Notes: generated by a model not told the origin, from the sequence alone. Positions 5,626 through 13,379 are shown, numbered from the stretch's first letter. The stretch is DNA of 14,770 bases from IMCC26077 sp964561165 (GCA_964561165.1 CAZLOJ010000029.1:1-14770); one strand, 5' to 3'. Program-made: numbers and translations.

Positions 5626-6508
5626 CGTCGATAAATATTTGGAAGAAGTGCTCTCGATTGCGCACCCGTTAGCCCCACTTGATATGCCGTTATTGGATGC
5701 ACATAATGCGACGTTATCCAGCGATGTCTACGCAGGAGATCGATTAGTGCTTCGTGCAGGACGCAGGATTCGCTCCACTCATATCGGGCTTGCCGCTTCA
5801 ATCGGATTGGATCATCTACCCACTCGCCCGCACCCACGAGTAGTTGTAATTTCTGCTGGCGAAGATCTCACCGAACCAGGTCACACGATTGATGAGCGCC
5901 ACTCGTACGAAGCGAACTCTTGGTTGTTAACGACTGCTGTTCGTGAAGCCGAAGCCATTGGATATCGCGTCCACACGATTCCGGATACGACAGAAGAGCT
6001 CAGAGACCTTATCGAGGATCAATTAGTTCGGGCAGATTTAGTAGTTATTTCAAGCGGTCCACGCTCAGTTGAGATGATGCGGGAATCGTTGAATGTGTTG
6101 GGTGAGATGCATGAGCGAGAGGTAGCTATGGCGCCAACTGGGCACCACAGTTACGGGTTGATCGGCCCAGATCGCACTCCAGTGATTACATTGCCCTCAG
6201 ATTCGAGGGGCGCATACATTGCTTTTGAATTATTTGTGCGTCCGATGATTCGACAGATGTTGGGTCGAAAAAGCCTTACACATCGAACGCTAAGCGCAAC
6301 GTTAGTAGGAGAGATTTCTGGATCGAAAGAGGTCCAATCCTTTCATGAAGCGATCATTAGCCACGGAAACGAAGTCTTGCGCGCACAGCCGGTGCTTGCG
6401 AATGAACGTGGCGAGGCAAACGGTCTCATAGTTGTTGATGAGCAACATGCAGCATTAAGTAGCGGTAGTGAAGTTTCGGTGATTCTCTTTGATAGACAGT
6501 CTGAATAA
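5618..6508 (+). CDS. glp: Gephyrin/MoeA-like protein Glp, domain-deleted and probably non-catalytic
   Basis: 296 residues, against about 400 for MoeA/gephyrin-E enzymes. The N-terminal helix (VDKYLEEVLSIAHPL, 4-18), the fold from RRIRSTHIGLAASIGL onward and the C-terminal FELFVRPMIRQMLG show the family. Between about residues 39 and 48 the protein jumps from the domain-I start directly to the RRIRSTHIGLA segment. The PPFDNSAMDGYAV motif and the whole inserted domain II, which supplies half of the molybdotransferase active site, are missing. The remaining motifs are also degenerate: SGGVSVGD is SSGPRSVE (145-152), KPGKP is APTGH (172-176) and LPGNP is LPSDS (192-196). Molybdopterin-AMP hydrolysis and molybdate insertion are therefore very unlikely. 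In Corynebacterium the positional orthologue Glp binds FtsZ and the membrane receptor GlpR, and a scaffold role fits here. The ATG at 5618 overlaps the galU end by 8 bp and gives the family N-terminus. Confidence 0.9.
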   Translation: MISVDKYLEEVLSIAHPLAPLDMPLLDAHNATLSSDVYAGDRLVLRAGRRIRSTHIGLAASIGLDHLPTRPHPRVVVISAGEDLTEPGHTIDERHSYEANSWLLTTAVREAEAIGYRVHTIPDTTEELRDLIEDQLVRADLVVISSGPRSVEMMRESLNVLGEMHEREVAMAPTGHHSYGLIGPDRTPVITLPSDSRGAYIAFELFVRPMIRQMLGRKSLTHRTLSATLVGEISGSKEVQSFHEAIISHGNEVLRAQPVLANERGEANGLIVVDEQHAALSSGSEVSVILFDRQSE

Positions 6509-6526
6509 TCTGAGGAGCCTGATCAC

Positions 6527-7057
6527 ATGGTGCTCTCTGACGGAGTAGTCCACCTTCGCCCCATTAACTATCGTGACGCCAAGTGGTGGAAATCTGTGCA
6601 CCAAGAGAATCGAGCCTGGTTGAAACCTTGGGAGGTCAGTTACCCGGAGGGCAGCGGTGCGCCGCCAAAGTTTAGGAAGATGGTGCGCACCTTCAAAAAA
6701 GATGGCCGATGGGGTCGGTCGGAGAATCTCATCATTATGCATGGCCCGGATCGCGTGGGTTTTATCGCCCTTGGCGGTATCGCCTACGGTCCTTCACGGA
6801 GCGCATTCATCGGCTATTGGGTTATTGAGAAGTGTGCCAATCGCGGTTTCGTCACCAGGGCCGTCAATCTCTTGCGTGACCACGCCTTTGATGACCTGCG
6901 ATTACACCGGATTGAAATCAATATCCGACCTGAGAACCAACCATCGATTCGAGTGGCGATGAAAGCTGGATTCGAATTAGAAGGCAAACGCTCGAAGTAT
7001 CTGCATATCGATGGTGAGTGGCGCGACCACCTCTGCTTCGTAGCAACACGAGATTAA
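6527..7057 (+). CDS. rimJ: GNAT-family N-acetyltransferase, RimJ/RimL type
   Basis: A 176-residue GNAT enzyme that would transfer acetyl from acetyl-CoA to an N-terminal or side-chain amine. The acetyl-CoA pyrophosphate loop is NRGFVTRA (105-112). The RimJ-type C-terminal block follows: RIEINIRPENQPSIRVAMKA, GFELEGKRSKYL and DGEWRDH. GAGGAG at 6512-6517 is nine bases before the ATG at 6527, and the N-terminus (DGVVHLRPINYRDA) starts as usual for the family. It lies 18 bp after glp in the same order as moeA1-rimJ in Mycobacterium. The name rimJ follows that position. The true substrate (ribosomal protein S5 in E. coli RimJ) cannot be inferred here. Confidence 0.9.
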   Translation: MVLSDGVVHLRPINYRDAKWWKSVHQENRAWLKPWEVSYPEGSGAPPKFRKMVRTFKKDGRWGRSENLIIMHGPDRVGFIALGGIAYGPSRSAFIGYWVIEKCANRGFVTRAVNLLRDHAFDDLRLHRIEINIRPENQPSIRVAMKAGFELEGKRSKYLHIDGEWRDHLCFVATRD

Positions 7058-7095
7058 GCGCGTTCAACATCCCTAATTTCTCAGCGCTACCCTTC

Positions 7096-7101
7096 TATTC
7101 T
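7096..7101 (+). promoter_or_regulatory. Candidate -10 of sepX (near-leaderless start)
   Basis: TATTCT lies nine bases before the sepX ATG, so transcription would begin within about three bases of the start codon. The region 7058-7110 has no convincing ribosome binding site for sepX, and no clear -35 was found. Confidence 0.3.
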
Positions 7102-7110
7102 TAGCTCATC

Positions 7111-7809
7111 ATGAGCTCAGGTTTGATCTACTTCGCCGTTATCGCGCTCTGGGTGGCATATTTTCTACCGCGCTGGCTTCGATCACATGACGAAGTCTCT
7201 GAAAGTAAAAGCCTTGAGCGATATCGCAGTGCGATGCATGTTGTATCAATTGGTTCGTCACCCAATACCTATATGACTAGCGCCGAGATTGCAGAGCGCG
7301 AGGCAAATGCGCTACGGAAACGACAGATCTCACTTGTGACGCTCACTCTTTTTTTCATTGGAACACTAATCGCGGCTATTGCTAACGCGCTACCTTTCAA
7401 ATCGATATTGCTCCCACTTTCGCTATTAGTAATTTTTGTTGTTCATGTCAGACGTCAAAAAGTTCAAGAAGATGTGAGACGTCGTCGTCGTGCAGCAACT
7501 ATGAAGAGCAAGGGATCAAGCTTTAATTTCTCTGAGATAACGTATCGAACTCCTCAAGGCCAAGCCAGCCAATGGATTCCTATTAATCATTCGCGTACGG
7601 TGACGGTGATTCCTAACGATTCCTGGCAGCCAAGCGATATGCCGCTACCAACGTATGTGAACGCTCCAAAAGCCCCTGCTAGGCCAGTTGTTGGACGGAA
7701 CAGTTCCGAGCTCCTTGAAAGCGTTGATGGAGTGGAGATAAAGAGCGCAGAACTGCACGTAGATCAAGTCTTTGACCAAGAAGACGAACGCCGAGCGTCC
7801 AACGGTTAA
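7111..7809 (+). CDS. sepX: SepX/GlpR-like divisome membrane protein
   Basis: 232 residues with an N-terminal transmembrane helix (4-21, GLIYFAVIALWVAYFLP), the RWLRSHDE and ERYRSAM blocks, two closely spaced hydrophobic segments (about 74-92 and 96-112), a polybasic patch (RRRRR near 124-130) and a long hydrophilic C-terminal part. The opening SSGLIYFAVI..WVAYFLPRWLR and the place after galU-glp-rimJ match the conserved actinobacterial protein called SepX in Streptomyces and GlpR in Corynebacterium. There it recruits the MoeA-like Glp to the septum and influences division and polar growth. Assignment rests on position, topology and the N-terminal motif. The C-terminal region is too divergent to judge by eye. 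No Shine-Dalgarno precedes the ATG at 7111. A TATTCT at 7096-7101 suggests a nearly leaderless transcript of its own. It converges with pmt, seven bases apart. Confidence 0.75.
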   Translation: MSSGLIYFAVIALWVAYFLPRWLRSHDEVSESKSLERYRSAMHVVSIGSSPNTYMTSAEIAEREANALRKRQISLVTLTLFFIGTLIAAIANALPFKSILLPLSLLVIFVVHVRRQKVQEDVRRRRRAATMKSKGSSFNFSEITYRTPQGQASQWIPINHSRTVTVIPNDSWQPSDMPLPTYVNAPKAPARPVVGRNSSELLESVDGVEIKSAELHVDQVFDQEDERRASNG

Positions 7810-7816
7810 TTCCCGC

Positions 7817-9148
7817 TTAAATCCAGGACTGTAGCCACATCAAACTTCGCCAGTGATCATAAGTAATCGTGATGCCAAGGAATATCGGCGAGTGGTAGAT
7901 GAAGTTCGCCCCAATAACCGTTATGAAAAAAGCGAGCGCACCCTTTCGCGCCCTACGCGAAAAACGTTCCGGAAGCCTCTCATTTACCTCTTTGATTGCC
8001 GCGACAATCGCAAGGATGATCCATGGCTCAAAAGCGATGGAATAGAAGGAAAATGTGGTCCGCTCAGGAAACGCGAGCCAGGGGAGCCAGCCTGCAGCGA
8101 TTCCCAACAGGATGAGCGAGTGGTTCCGCTTTTTTACCCAGAGGGTGAGGAGTAGGAGCACTGCGAGCGCGCCGCTCCACCAAAGTAGTGGTGTGCCGAT
8201 AGCAAGAATCTCCTGCGAGCAATCAGTTGATCCACATTTTGGTGATTCGTAATAGAACGATGTCGGGCGAATCTGCAGCAGCCACTGCCAAGCGGATGAG
8301 CGATAGTTGTGTCCAGAGTCAAGTCCTTTATGGAAGTTAAGAATCTCAAATTGATAATGGATGAAAGAACGAAATGGTGCCAGGAAACTTCCACCATTAT
8401 CCGTCGACCAGAACCTACTCCAACCGCGCGGAGAGAGAAACCAGCCAATCCAACTCGCTGTGTAGATAACCAGCGGTACCAGAAATAGTTGCGCTTTTCG
8501 AAGCGCAATCAAAGATAAGAAATCCTTTCGATGGAACTGCTTCACCTCTGCTTCGGATTGCTTACTTGCTATCTCTCTGATCTCTCTGGTAACAAAATAG
8601 AGAGAAAAGGCGATGATGTAAAAAATTGCGTTCCATTTAGTGCCAAGTGCTAAGCCGAAGAAAACTCCTGCAAGCAAGTATCGTCGATCAATCAAAAACC
8701 ACACTGCAATCAACAGGAAAGTCGTAAGAGTCATATCAAGGAGCGCTGTTCGAGACATCACCAAGTTCAATCCATCGAAAAACGCGAGCAGCGCAGCAAT
8801 CAGTCCATAGCCCAAGGCCCCAAAGATGCGTGCGGCAATCTTGGCAATAAGCAGGATGGAGAGCGTGCCGAGCAGGGCAACTGCTACTCGCCAACCAAAA
8901 GGGTTATCACCAAATACTTGGATGCCCGCACCAATTACCCATTTGCCGATGGGTGGATGGACGATGAACTCAGGTTTATTCGCACTGACTTCAACCCCAA
9001 AGTTAAGAAGGTCGCGGGCGCCATCGACGTAGTAGATCTCATCGAAAATCAATTTAGGGGGAGTGCTCAATCGAAAGAGGCGGAGGAAGAGCGCTGCTGC
9101 AACAAGAGACCAAATCGCAACAGTCCGGTTCCCCAGGGCGCGAATCAT
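7817..9148 (-). CDS. pmt: Dolichyl/polyprenyl-phosphate-mannose-protein mannosyltransferase (GT39)
   Basis: A 443-residue integral membrane GT-C glycosyltransferase that transfers mannose from polyprenyl-phosphate-mannose to Ser/Thr of proteins crossing the membrane. The catalytic-site motif FDEIYYVDGA (35-44, with D36-E37 in the first outer loop) and VHPPIGKW (63-70) are intact. MSRTALLDM, ALGTKWNA, RPTSFYYES, TPLLWW and the C-terminal LQSWI are further Pmt landmarks. It is shorter than the roughly 500 residues usual in Mycobacterium, mainly in the inter-helix loops, with all landmark motifs kept. The ATG at 9148 lies next to a TACGCT -10 (9161-9156) that would give a leaderless or one-base-leader transcript, and no Shine-Dalgarno is seen. 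Its neighbours, sepX converging and rsmI diverging, match Rv1002c/Rv1003. Confidence 0.94.
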   Translation of the reverse strand: MIRALGNRTVAIWSLVAAALFLRLFRLSTPPKLIFDEIYYVDGARDLLNFGVEVSANKPEFIVHPPIGKWVIGAGIQVFGDNPFGWRVAVALLGTLSILLIAKIAARIFGALGYGLIAALLAFFDGLNLVMSRTALLDMTLTTFLLIAVWFLIDRRYLLAGVFFGLALGTKWNAIFYIIAFSLYFVTREIREIASKQSEAEVKQFHRKDFLSLIALRKAQLFLVPLVIYTASWIGWFLSPRGWSRFWSTDNGGSFLAPFRSFIHYQFEILNFHKGLDSGHNYRSSAWQWLLQIRPTSFYYESPKCGSTDCSQEILAIGTPLLWWSGALAVLLLLTLWVKKRNHSLILLGIAAGWLPWLAFPERTTFSFYSIAFEPWIILAIVAAIKEVNERLPERFSRRARKGALAFFITVIGANFIYHSPIFLGITITYDHWRSLMWLQSWI

Positions 9149-9155
9149 GTCTACC

Positions 9156-9161
9156 AGCGTA
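9156..9161 (-). promoter_or_regulatory. Candidate leaderless -10 of pmt
   Basis: TACGCT on the minus strand ends seven bases before the ATG at 9148. The same hexamer, at almost the same distance, precedes the folate cyclo-ligase start. No strong -35 was found. Confidence 0.35.
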
Positions 9162-9181
9162 GAACCTGGGAGGATAAGTGT

Positions 9182-10033
9182 GTGAATAGCGGTCGACTGA
9201 TTCTTGCGGGGGCGCCATTGGGCAACCCGGAGGACGCGTCACCGCGGCTTCGTACAGCGCTGACCGAATGTGATGTCATTTTCGCTGAAGACACCCGTCG
9301 CTTTCGACACCTCGCTACTGACCTTGGGCTCTCCCTCCAGGCACACGTGCACTCTTTTTTTGCAGGCAATGAACAAGAGCGCGTGGTTGAACTTCGAGAA
9401 TTGCTTCGCGCCGGTAAATCAGTCCTATTGATTACTGATGGTGGAATGCCTGGCGTGAGTGATCCAGGATATCTCGCGGTAAAAGTCGCTCTCGAGAGTG
9501 GCGCCCACATCGAGGTCGTTCCCGGGCCAAGTGCGGTGACAACGGCGCTCGCACTTTCGGGATTGCCGATGGAGCGTTTCCTTTTTGATGGGTTTACCCC
9601 ACGCAGCGCAAAAGCGCGCGCAGATTATCTGCACTCCATCAAGAATGAAGAGCGCGCCATCGTGCTCTTTGAGGCGCCACATCGCACCAAAGAGTTGGTC
9701 GCTGATTTACTCGAGATCATGGGTGGCGAGCGCAAGGTTGCGCTTTGTCGCGAGATGACCAAACGGTATGAAGAGGTGTTTCGCGGCACGTTAGGTGAAC
9801 TCAATGCATGGGTCAACGAGCGCGAGATTCTTGGCGAGGTAACAGTGGTCATCGAAGGCGCACAACCAAGCGAGGTAGCCGCTCGGACTGCGCAGGAGAT
9901 CGCAGCGCAGGTGTCGCTTCGGGAATCGACAGGAATGGAGCGGCGCGAGGCGATTGCCGCAGTTGCAGAGGAATTTCGGCTCCGTAAGCGGGAAGTTTTC
10001 GATGCCCTTGTCGCCTCTAAGATAGAGCAATGA
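9182..10033 (+). CDS. rsmI: 16S rRNA (cytidine-1402-2'-O)-methyltransferase
   Basis: A 283-residue SAM-dependent tetrapyrrole-methylase-fold enzyme that 2'-O-methylates C1402 in the ribosomal decoding centre. APLGNPEDASPRLR (11-24), AEDTRRF (35-41), DGGMPGVSDPGY (86-97) and VVPGPSAVTTALALSGLP are the RsmI signatures. The frame is open back to 8918, but that part is antisense to pmt. GTG at 9182 is chosen because GGGAGG at 9168-9173 sits eight bases upstream and the protein then begins with the family N-terminus (GRLILAGAPLGNPED). It starts 33 bp from the divergent pmt start and overlaps metG by 4 bp (ATGA at 10030). It heads the run metG-tatD-ksgA. Confidence 0.95.
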   Translation: MNSGRLILAGAPLGNPEDASPRLRTALTECDVIFAEDTRRFRHLATDLGLSLQAHVHSFFAGNEQERVVELRELLRAGKSVLLITDGGMPGVSDPGYLAVKVALESGAHIEVVPGPSAVTTALALSGLPMERFLFDGFTPRSAKARADYLHSIKNEERAIVLFEAPHRTKELVADLLEIMGGERKVALCREMTKRYEEVFRGTLGELNAWVNEREILGEVTVVIEGAQPSEVAARTAQEIAAQVSLRESTGMERREAIAAVAEEFRLRKREVFDALVASKIEQ

Positions 10034-11631
10034 TGTCGCAGAGCAACGGCAAGAGCTTTTATCTCACGACGCCGATTTACTATGTAAATGATGCGCCGCA
10101 CATCGGCCATGCTTACACGACGGTCGCTGGCGATGTATTAACTAGGTGGCATCGACAACGTGGTGAAGGTGTGTGGTTTCTTACTGGAACAGATGAGCAT
10201 GGTCAAAAGGTTTTGCGCACAGCAGAAGCAAACGGTAGCGACCCGCAAAGTTGGGCAGATAAGCTCGTTGAGAATTCATGGAAACCAACATGGAAAGCGC
10301 TGAATATCGCTAACGATGATTTTATTCGCACAACCGAACCTCGACATATGGAGCGAGTCCAGAGATTCCTGCAAGGCCTTAAAGATAATGGCCACATCTA
10401 TGAAGGAAAGTACGAAGGCCCATATTGCGTTGGTTGCGAAGAGTTTAAGCTCCCAGGAGATCTACTGCCCGGTGCTACAGAGGATGAAAAACTCTGCCCG
10501 ATTCACTCCAGACCAGTTGAGCTTGTGAGTGAAACAAATTGGTTCTTCCGATTATCGGCTTTTGTAGAACCACTACTCGAGCATTATCAAAAAAATCCTG
10601 ATGCATGCGAACCTGCGAGTGCTCGCAATGAAGTCGTATCTTTCCTTGAAGGTGGCGTCTCAGATCTTTCAATCTCGCGATCTTCATTCTCATGGGGAAT
10701 TCCTGTCCCATGGGATACCAAACAAGTGGTGTATGTGTGGTTTGATGCGCTCCTAAATTACGCAACCGCGGTCGGACTCGGCGATGAAGCGGGCACGCCT
10801 GGTGCAAAAGAATTCGTCGAAAAATGGCCGGCTGATGTGCACCTTGTGGGCAAAGATATCCTCCGCTTCCACGCGGTGATTTGGCCTGCAATGTTGATGG
10901 CGGCAGGGCTACCAGTGCCGCGAAAAGTATTTGCACATGGTTGGCTTCTTGTTGGCGGCGAGAAGATGAGTAAGAGCAAGCTCACCGGCATCGCCCCTGC
11001 TGATATCACCGATTTCTTCGGCGTAGATGCTTTTCGTTATTACTTTCTACGCGCGATTCCCTTTGGTACCGATGGCTCTTTCTCTTGGGAGGATATGGTT
11101 GCTCGCTACACAAGTGAGCTCGCAAATGATTTTGGAAATCTTGCGTCACGAGCGATTGCGATGATTGAGAAATACTGTGACGGAAAGATTCCAGCCGTTG
11201 CGCAAGAGCCTGCATTGGCAAATGCCGCCGCAGCTGCAGTGGCAGCTGCTGATGAAAAGATTGCAGCGCTCGATTTCCAAGGTGGGATTCTTGCTATTCT
11301 CGAATTTTGCAAGAGCGTCAATGGTTATGTAACAGAGAAGGCTCCTTGGGTGCTCGCAAAAGATCCTGCGAACAAGAGCGAACTTGATCGCGTTCTCTAT
11401 GCAACATGCGAGTCATTACGAATTCTTGCTGTGCTCTTTCATCCAGTAATGCCTGAGACCAGTCAGAAACTATGGCGAGCTCTCGGTGCTGCAACTTTGG
11501 GCGAACTATCCGCGCAGCGAATCGATAATGTTGCTAGATGGGGCCAACTGCCGGCAGGTGCGCAGACTTCGCGTGGTGAAGTGTTATTCCCACGCCTACC
11601 TGATAACGCAAGCGAGGAGCAGCGCGGGTGA
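10030..11631 (+). CDS. metG: Methionyl-tRNA synthetase
   Basis: A 533-residue class I aminoacyl-tRNA synthetase charging initiator and elongator tRNA-Met. The HIGH motif is exact at residues 24-27 (APHIGHAYT) and the KMSKS loop is exact at 312-316. A zinc-knuckle-like insertion has C133-x2-C136 and C156-x2-H159, the Cys/His form found in actinobacterial MetRS. The anticodon-binding helical domain follows. There is no C-terminal EMAP/tRNA-binding domain, as in the short monomeric forms. An alanine-rich stretch (LANAAAAAVAAADEK) near residue 400 is a linker feature. The ATG at 10030 overlaps the rsmI stop, and the next codon is also ATG. The end overlaps tatD by 4 bp, indicating translational coupling. 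Confidence 0.97.
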   Translation: MMSQSNGKSFYLTTPIYYVNDAPHIGHAYTTVAGDVLTRWHRQRGEGVWFLTGTDEHGQKVLRTAEANGSDPQSWADKLVENSWKPTWKALNIANDDFIRTTEPRHMERVQRFLQGLKDNGHIYEGKYEGPYCVGCEEFKLPGDLLPGATEDEKLCPIHSRPVELVSETNWFFRLSAFVEPLLEHYQKNPDACEPASARNEVVSFLEGGVSDLSISRSSFSWGIPVPWDTKQVVYVWFDALLNYATAVGLGDEAGTPGAKEFVEKWPADVHLVGKDILRFHAVIWPAMLMAAGLPVPRKVFAHGWLLVGGEKMSKSKLTGIAPADITDFFGVDAFRYYFLRAIPFGTDGSFSWEDMVARYTSELANDFGNLASRAIAMIEKYCDGKIPAVAQEPALANAAAAAVAAADEKIAALDFQGGILAILEFCKSVNGYVTEKAPWVLAKDPANKSELDRVLYATCESLRILAVLFHPVMPETSQKLWRALGAATLGELSAQRIDNVARWGQLPAGAQTSRGEVLFPRLPDNASEEQRG

Positions 11632-12485
11632 GCGATCGCCACAATCGGGATATTGATCGCATCCCGGCGCCATTGCCAGAGCCCCTTCCATTCCCCACGA
11701 TTGATTCCCATTGCCATATCGAACTCATTGCAAAATCTGCACCTGATTCTCCAGAGGTGAAAGCAGTCTTGGATGAAGCTGCATCTGTAGGTATCGAACA
11801 CGTCGTTCAGATTGGATATGACTTAGAACAATCGCGATGGTCGGTGGGCGTTGCCCAAGCATGGGTTGGACGAGCTCTTGCTGCTGTTGCGCTCCATCCA
11901 AACGAGGCGCCCGTAGTGGAAAATCTTGATGAACAACTCCGTGAGATCGAAACGTTGGCAGCACATTCGCGCGTGCGCGGCATTGGTGAGACTGGGCTGG
12001 ATTATTTTCGTACACCTGAAGAGCTACGTGCGAAGCAGGAGCACTCTTTCCGAGCGCACATCGCAATTGCCAAGCGAACTAATAAAGCGCTCATCATCCA
12101 TGACCGCGATGCGCATGAAGATATCCTCCGAGTACTAAAAGAAGAGGGCGCCCCCGAGAAAGTCATCTTTCATTGTTATTCAGGAGATGCGCAGATGGCG
12201 AACGAGTGCATACGTTCGGGATACTTCCTCTCCTTTTCGGGAACTGTTACGTTCAAGAATGCTCCAGCGTTACGCGAAGCGCTAGCCATCACACCGCTGA
12301 CAAATCTTCTTGTGGAGACGGATGCGCCATTCCTTGCGCCAGCCCCTTATCGAGGAGCGCTCAATTCTCCGGCTCAGATTGCGCGCACGATTCGATTTAT
12401 GGCTGAGGTGCTCAATCGCCCGGTTGAAGAGCTATGTCATGCAACGCGCGAGAATGCCCTGGCGCTATTTGGAGATTTCTCTTGA
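11628..12485 (+). CDS. tatD: TatD-family metal-dependent hydrolase / DNase
   Basis: A 285-residue TIM-barrel metallohydrolase of the TatD/YcfH family. E. coli TatD is a 3'-5' exonuclease linked to oxidative DNA damage. Metal ligands are recognisable: DSHCHI with H28 and H30, GETGLDY with E121, IIHDRDAHED with H158, FHCYSGD with H182 and VETDAPFL with D232. The first 20 residues before the barrel are a non-conserved extension. The start is GTG at 11628, overlapping the metG stop (GTGA). GAGGAG at 11614-11619, eight bases upstream, supports it. It is placed between metG and ksgA as in most actinobacteria. In vivo substrate is not deducible, and the older idea of a role in Tat protein export does not follow from this context. 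Confidence 0.95.
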   Translation: MSDRHNRDIDRIPAPLPEPLPFPTIDSHCHIELIAKSAPDSPEVKAVLDEAASVGIEHVVQIGYDLEQSRWSVGVAQAWVGRALAAVALHPNEAPVVENLDEQLREIETLAAHSRVRGIGETGLDYFRTPEELRAKQEHSFRAHIAIAKRTNKALIIHDRDAHEDILRVLKEEGAPEKVIFHCYSGDAQMANECIRSGYFLSFSGTVTFKNAPALREALAITPLTNLLVETDAPFLAPAPYRGALNSPAQIARTIRFMAEVLNRPVEELCHATRENALALFGDFS

Positions 12486-13360
12486 CCAGTGCTTCTGACC
12501 AGCCTCTCTCACCAACGCTGGGCGCGGGAGAAATCAGAGAGCTTGCCCAACGATTAGAGCTCCGACCATCCAAATCTTTAGGCCAGAACTTTGTGATCGA
12601 TGGCAATACTTGTCGGAAGATTGTGCGATTAGCGCAGGTGCAAAGCTCTGATGTGGTTTTGGAAATTGGCCCTGGGCTTGGATCGTTAACACTTGCAATA
12701 CTCGCTGAAGCTAAAACATTAGTAGCTATCGAAATTGATCGCAGATTAGCGAAGCAACTTCCAGAAACAGTTTTACAACATCTCCCGAAGAAGATCTCTG
12801 ATTTACAGGTAATTAATGATGATGCGCTAAACATCACAAACCTAGCCCCTGCACTGGCGCCAACAATCCTCGTGGCAAACCTTCCTTATAATGTTTCAGT
12901 TCCAGTGCTCTTACATCTGCTGGAGTATTTCCCCTCGATCGCGCGGGGGATAGTTATGGTCCAGGCAGAGGTAGCTGAGCGACTAGCAGCAAAACCTGGG
13001 TCAAAGGTCTACGGAGTTCCCAGCGTGAAATTACGGTGGTGGGCCGATGCCTCGGTGGCGAGCTCAATCTCGCGCGAGGTCTTTTGGCCCGTTCCGCGAG
13101 TTGATTCGCTCTTACTCTCCTTTGCTCGCAGGAGCCATCCAGCAGCTAACGATGAAGCGCTGCGTAAACGTACCTTCGAATTGATAGACACTGCATTTGC
13201 ACAACGACGGAAGATGCTCCGCTCTGCATTAGCCACTTTCCTAGGGTCGAGCGAAAAAGCATCTGCGCGATTGATGGAGTTAGGAATAGACCCAACTGCC
13301 CGAGCAGAAAATCTGACACTTGATGACTTCATCGTTATTGCGCGAGGCATTTCCAGCTAA
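12482..13360 (+). CDS. ksgA: 16S rRNA (A1518/A1519-N6)-dimethyltransferase
   Basis: A 292-residue KsgA/Dim1 enzyme that dimethylates two adjacent adenines near the 3' end of 16S rRNA and acts as a late 30S assembly checkpoint. KSLGQNF (31-37), the SAM-binding EIGPGLGS (61-68) and the catalytic NLPYN (133-137) are present, and the C-terminal RNA-binding domain is complete. The frame is open to 12434, but that part overlaps tatD. TTG at 12482 is preferred. It forms a TTGA 4-bp overlap with the tatD stop, has GGAG at 12471-12474 seven bases upstream, and yields a normal N-terminus. In Mycobacterium and Streptomyces rpfB usually lies between tatD and ksgA. Here no room is left for it. Confidence 0.95.
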   Translation: MTSASDQPLSPTLGAGEIRELAQRLELRPSKSLGQNFVIDGNTCRKIVRLAQVQSSDVVLEIGPGLGSLTLAILAEAKTLVAIEIDRRLAKQLPETVLQHLPKKISDLQVINDDALNITNLAPALAPTILVANLPYNVSVPVLLHLLEYFPSIARGIVMVQAEVAERLAAKPGSKVYGVPSVKLRWWADASVASSISREVFWPVPRVDSLLLSFARRSHPAANDEALRKRTFELIDTAFAQRRKMLRSALATFLGSSEKASARLMELGIDPTARAENLTLDDFIVIARGISS

Positions 13361-13367
13361 ATGTCAT

Positions 13368-13373
13368 TAGGGT
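13368..13373 (+). promoter_or_regulatory. Candidate leaderless -10 of ispE
   Basis: TAGGGT ends seven bases before the A of the ispE ATG at 13380, which is the spacing that places +1 on the start codon itself. It sits in the 19-bp gap after ksgA, where no Shine-Dalgarno for ispE is visible. The -35 region, inside ksgA, is not convincing. Confidence 0.4.
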
Positions 13374-13379
13374 AGAACC

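Noticed and set aside
7058..7110. Possible terminator or small RNA between rimJ and sepX
   Set aside because: No stem-loop of convincing length and no T-run were found in the 53 bp. Only a possible -10 for sepX is reported.
8918..9181. N-terminal extension of rsmI to an ATG at 8918
   Set aside because: It is antisense to conserved pmt sequence, and RsmI proteins begin at the GRLILAGAPLGNPED segment. A strong Shine-Dalgarno supports GTG at 9182.
11215..11255. GC-rich palindromic stretch (gcagctgcag...cagctgctg) inside metG
   Set aside because: It is explained by alanine codons of an Ala-rich linker in MetRS and is not at a transcript end, so no separate function is claimed.
12434..12481. ATG at 12434 as the ksgA start
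   Set aside because: This would overlap tatD by about 50 bp with a non-family N-terminus. TTG at 12482 has a Shine-Dalgarno and a standard 4-bp overlap.
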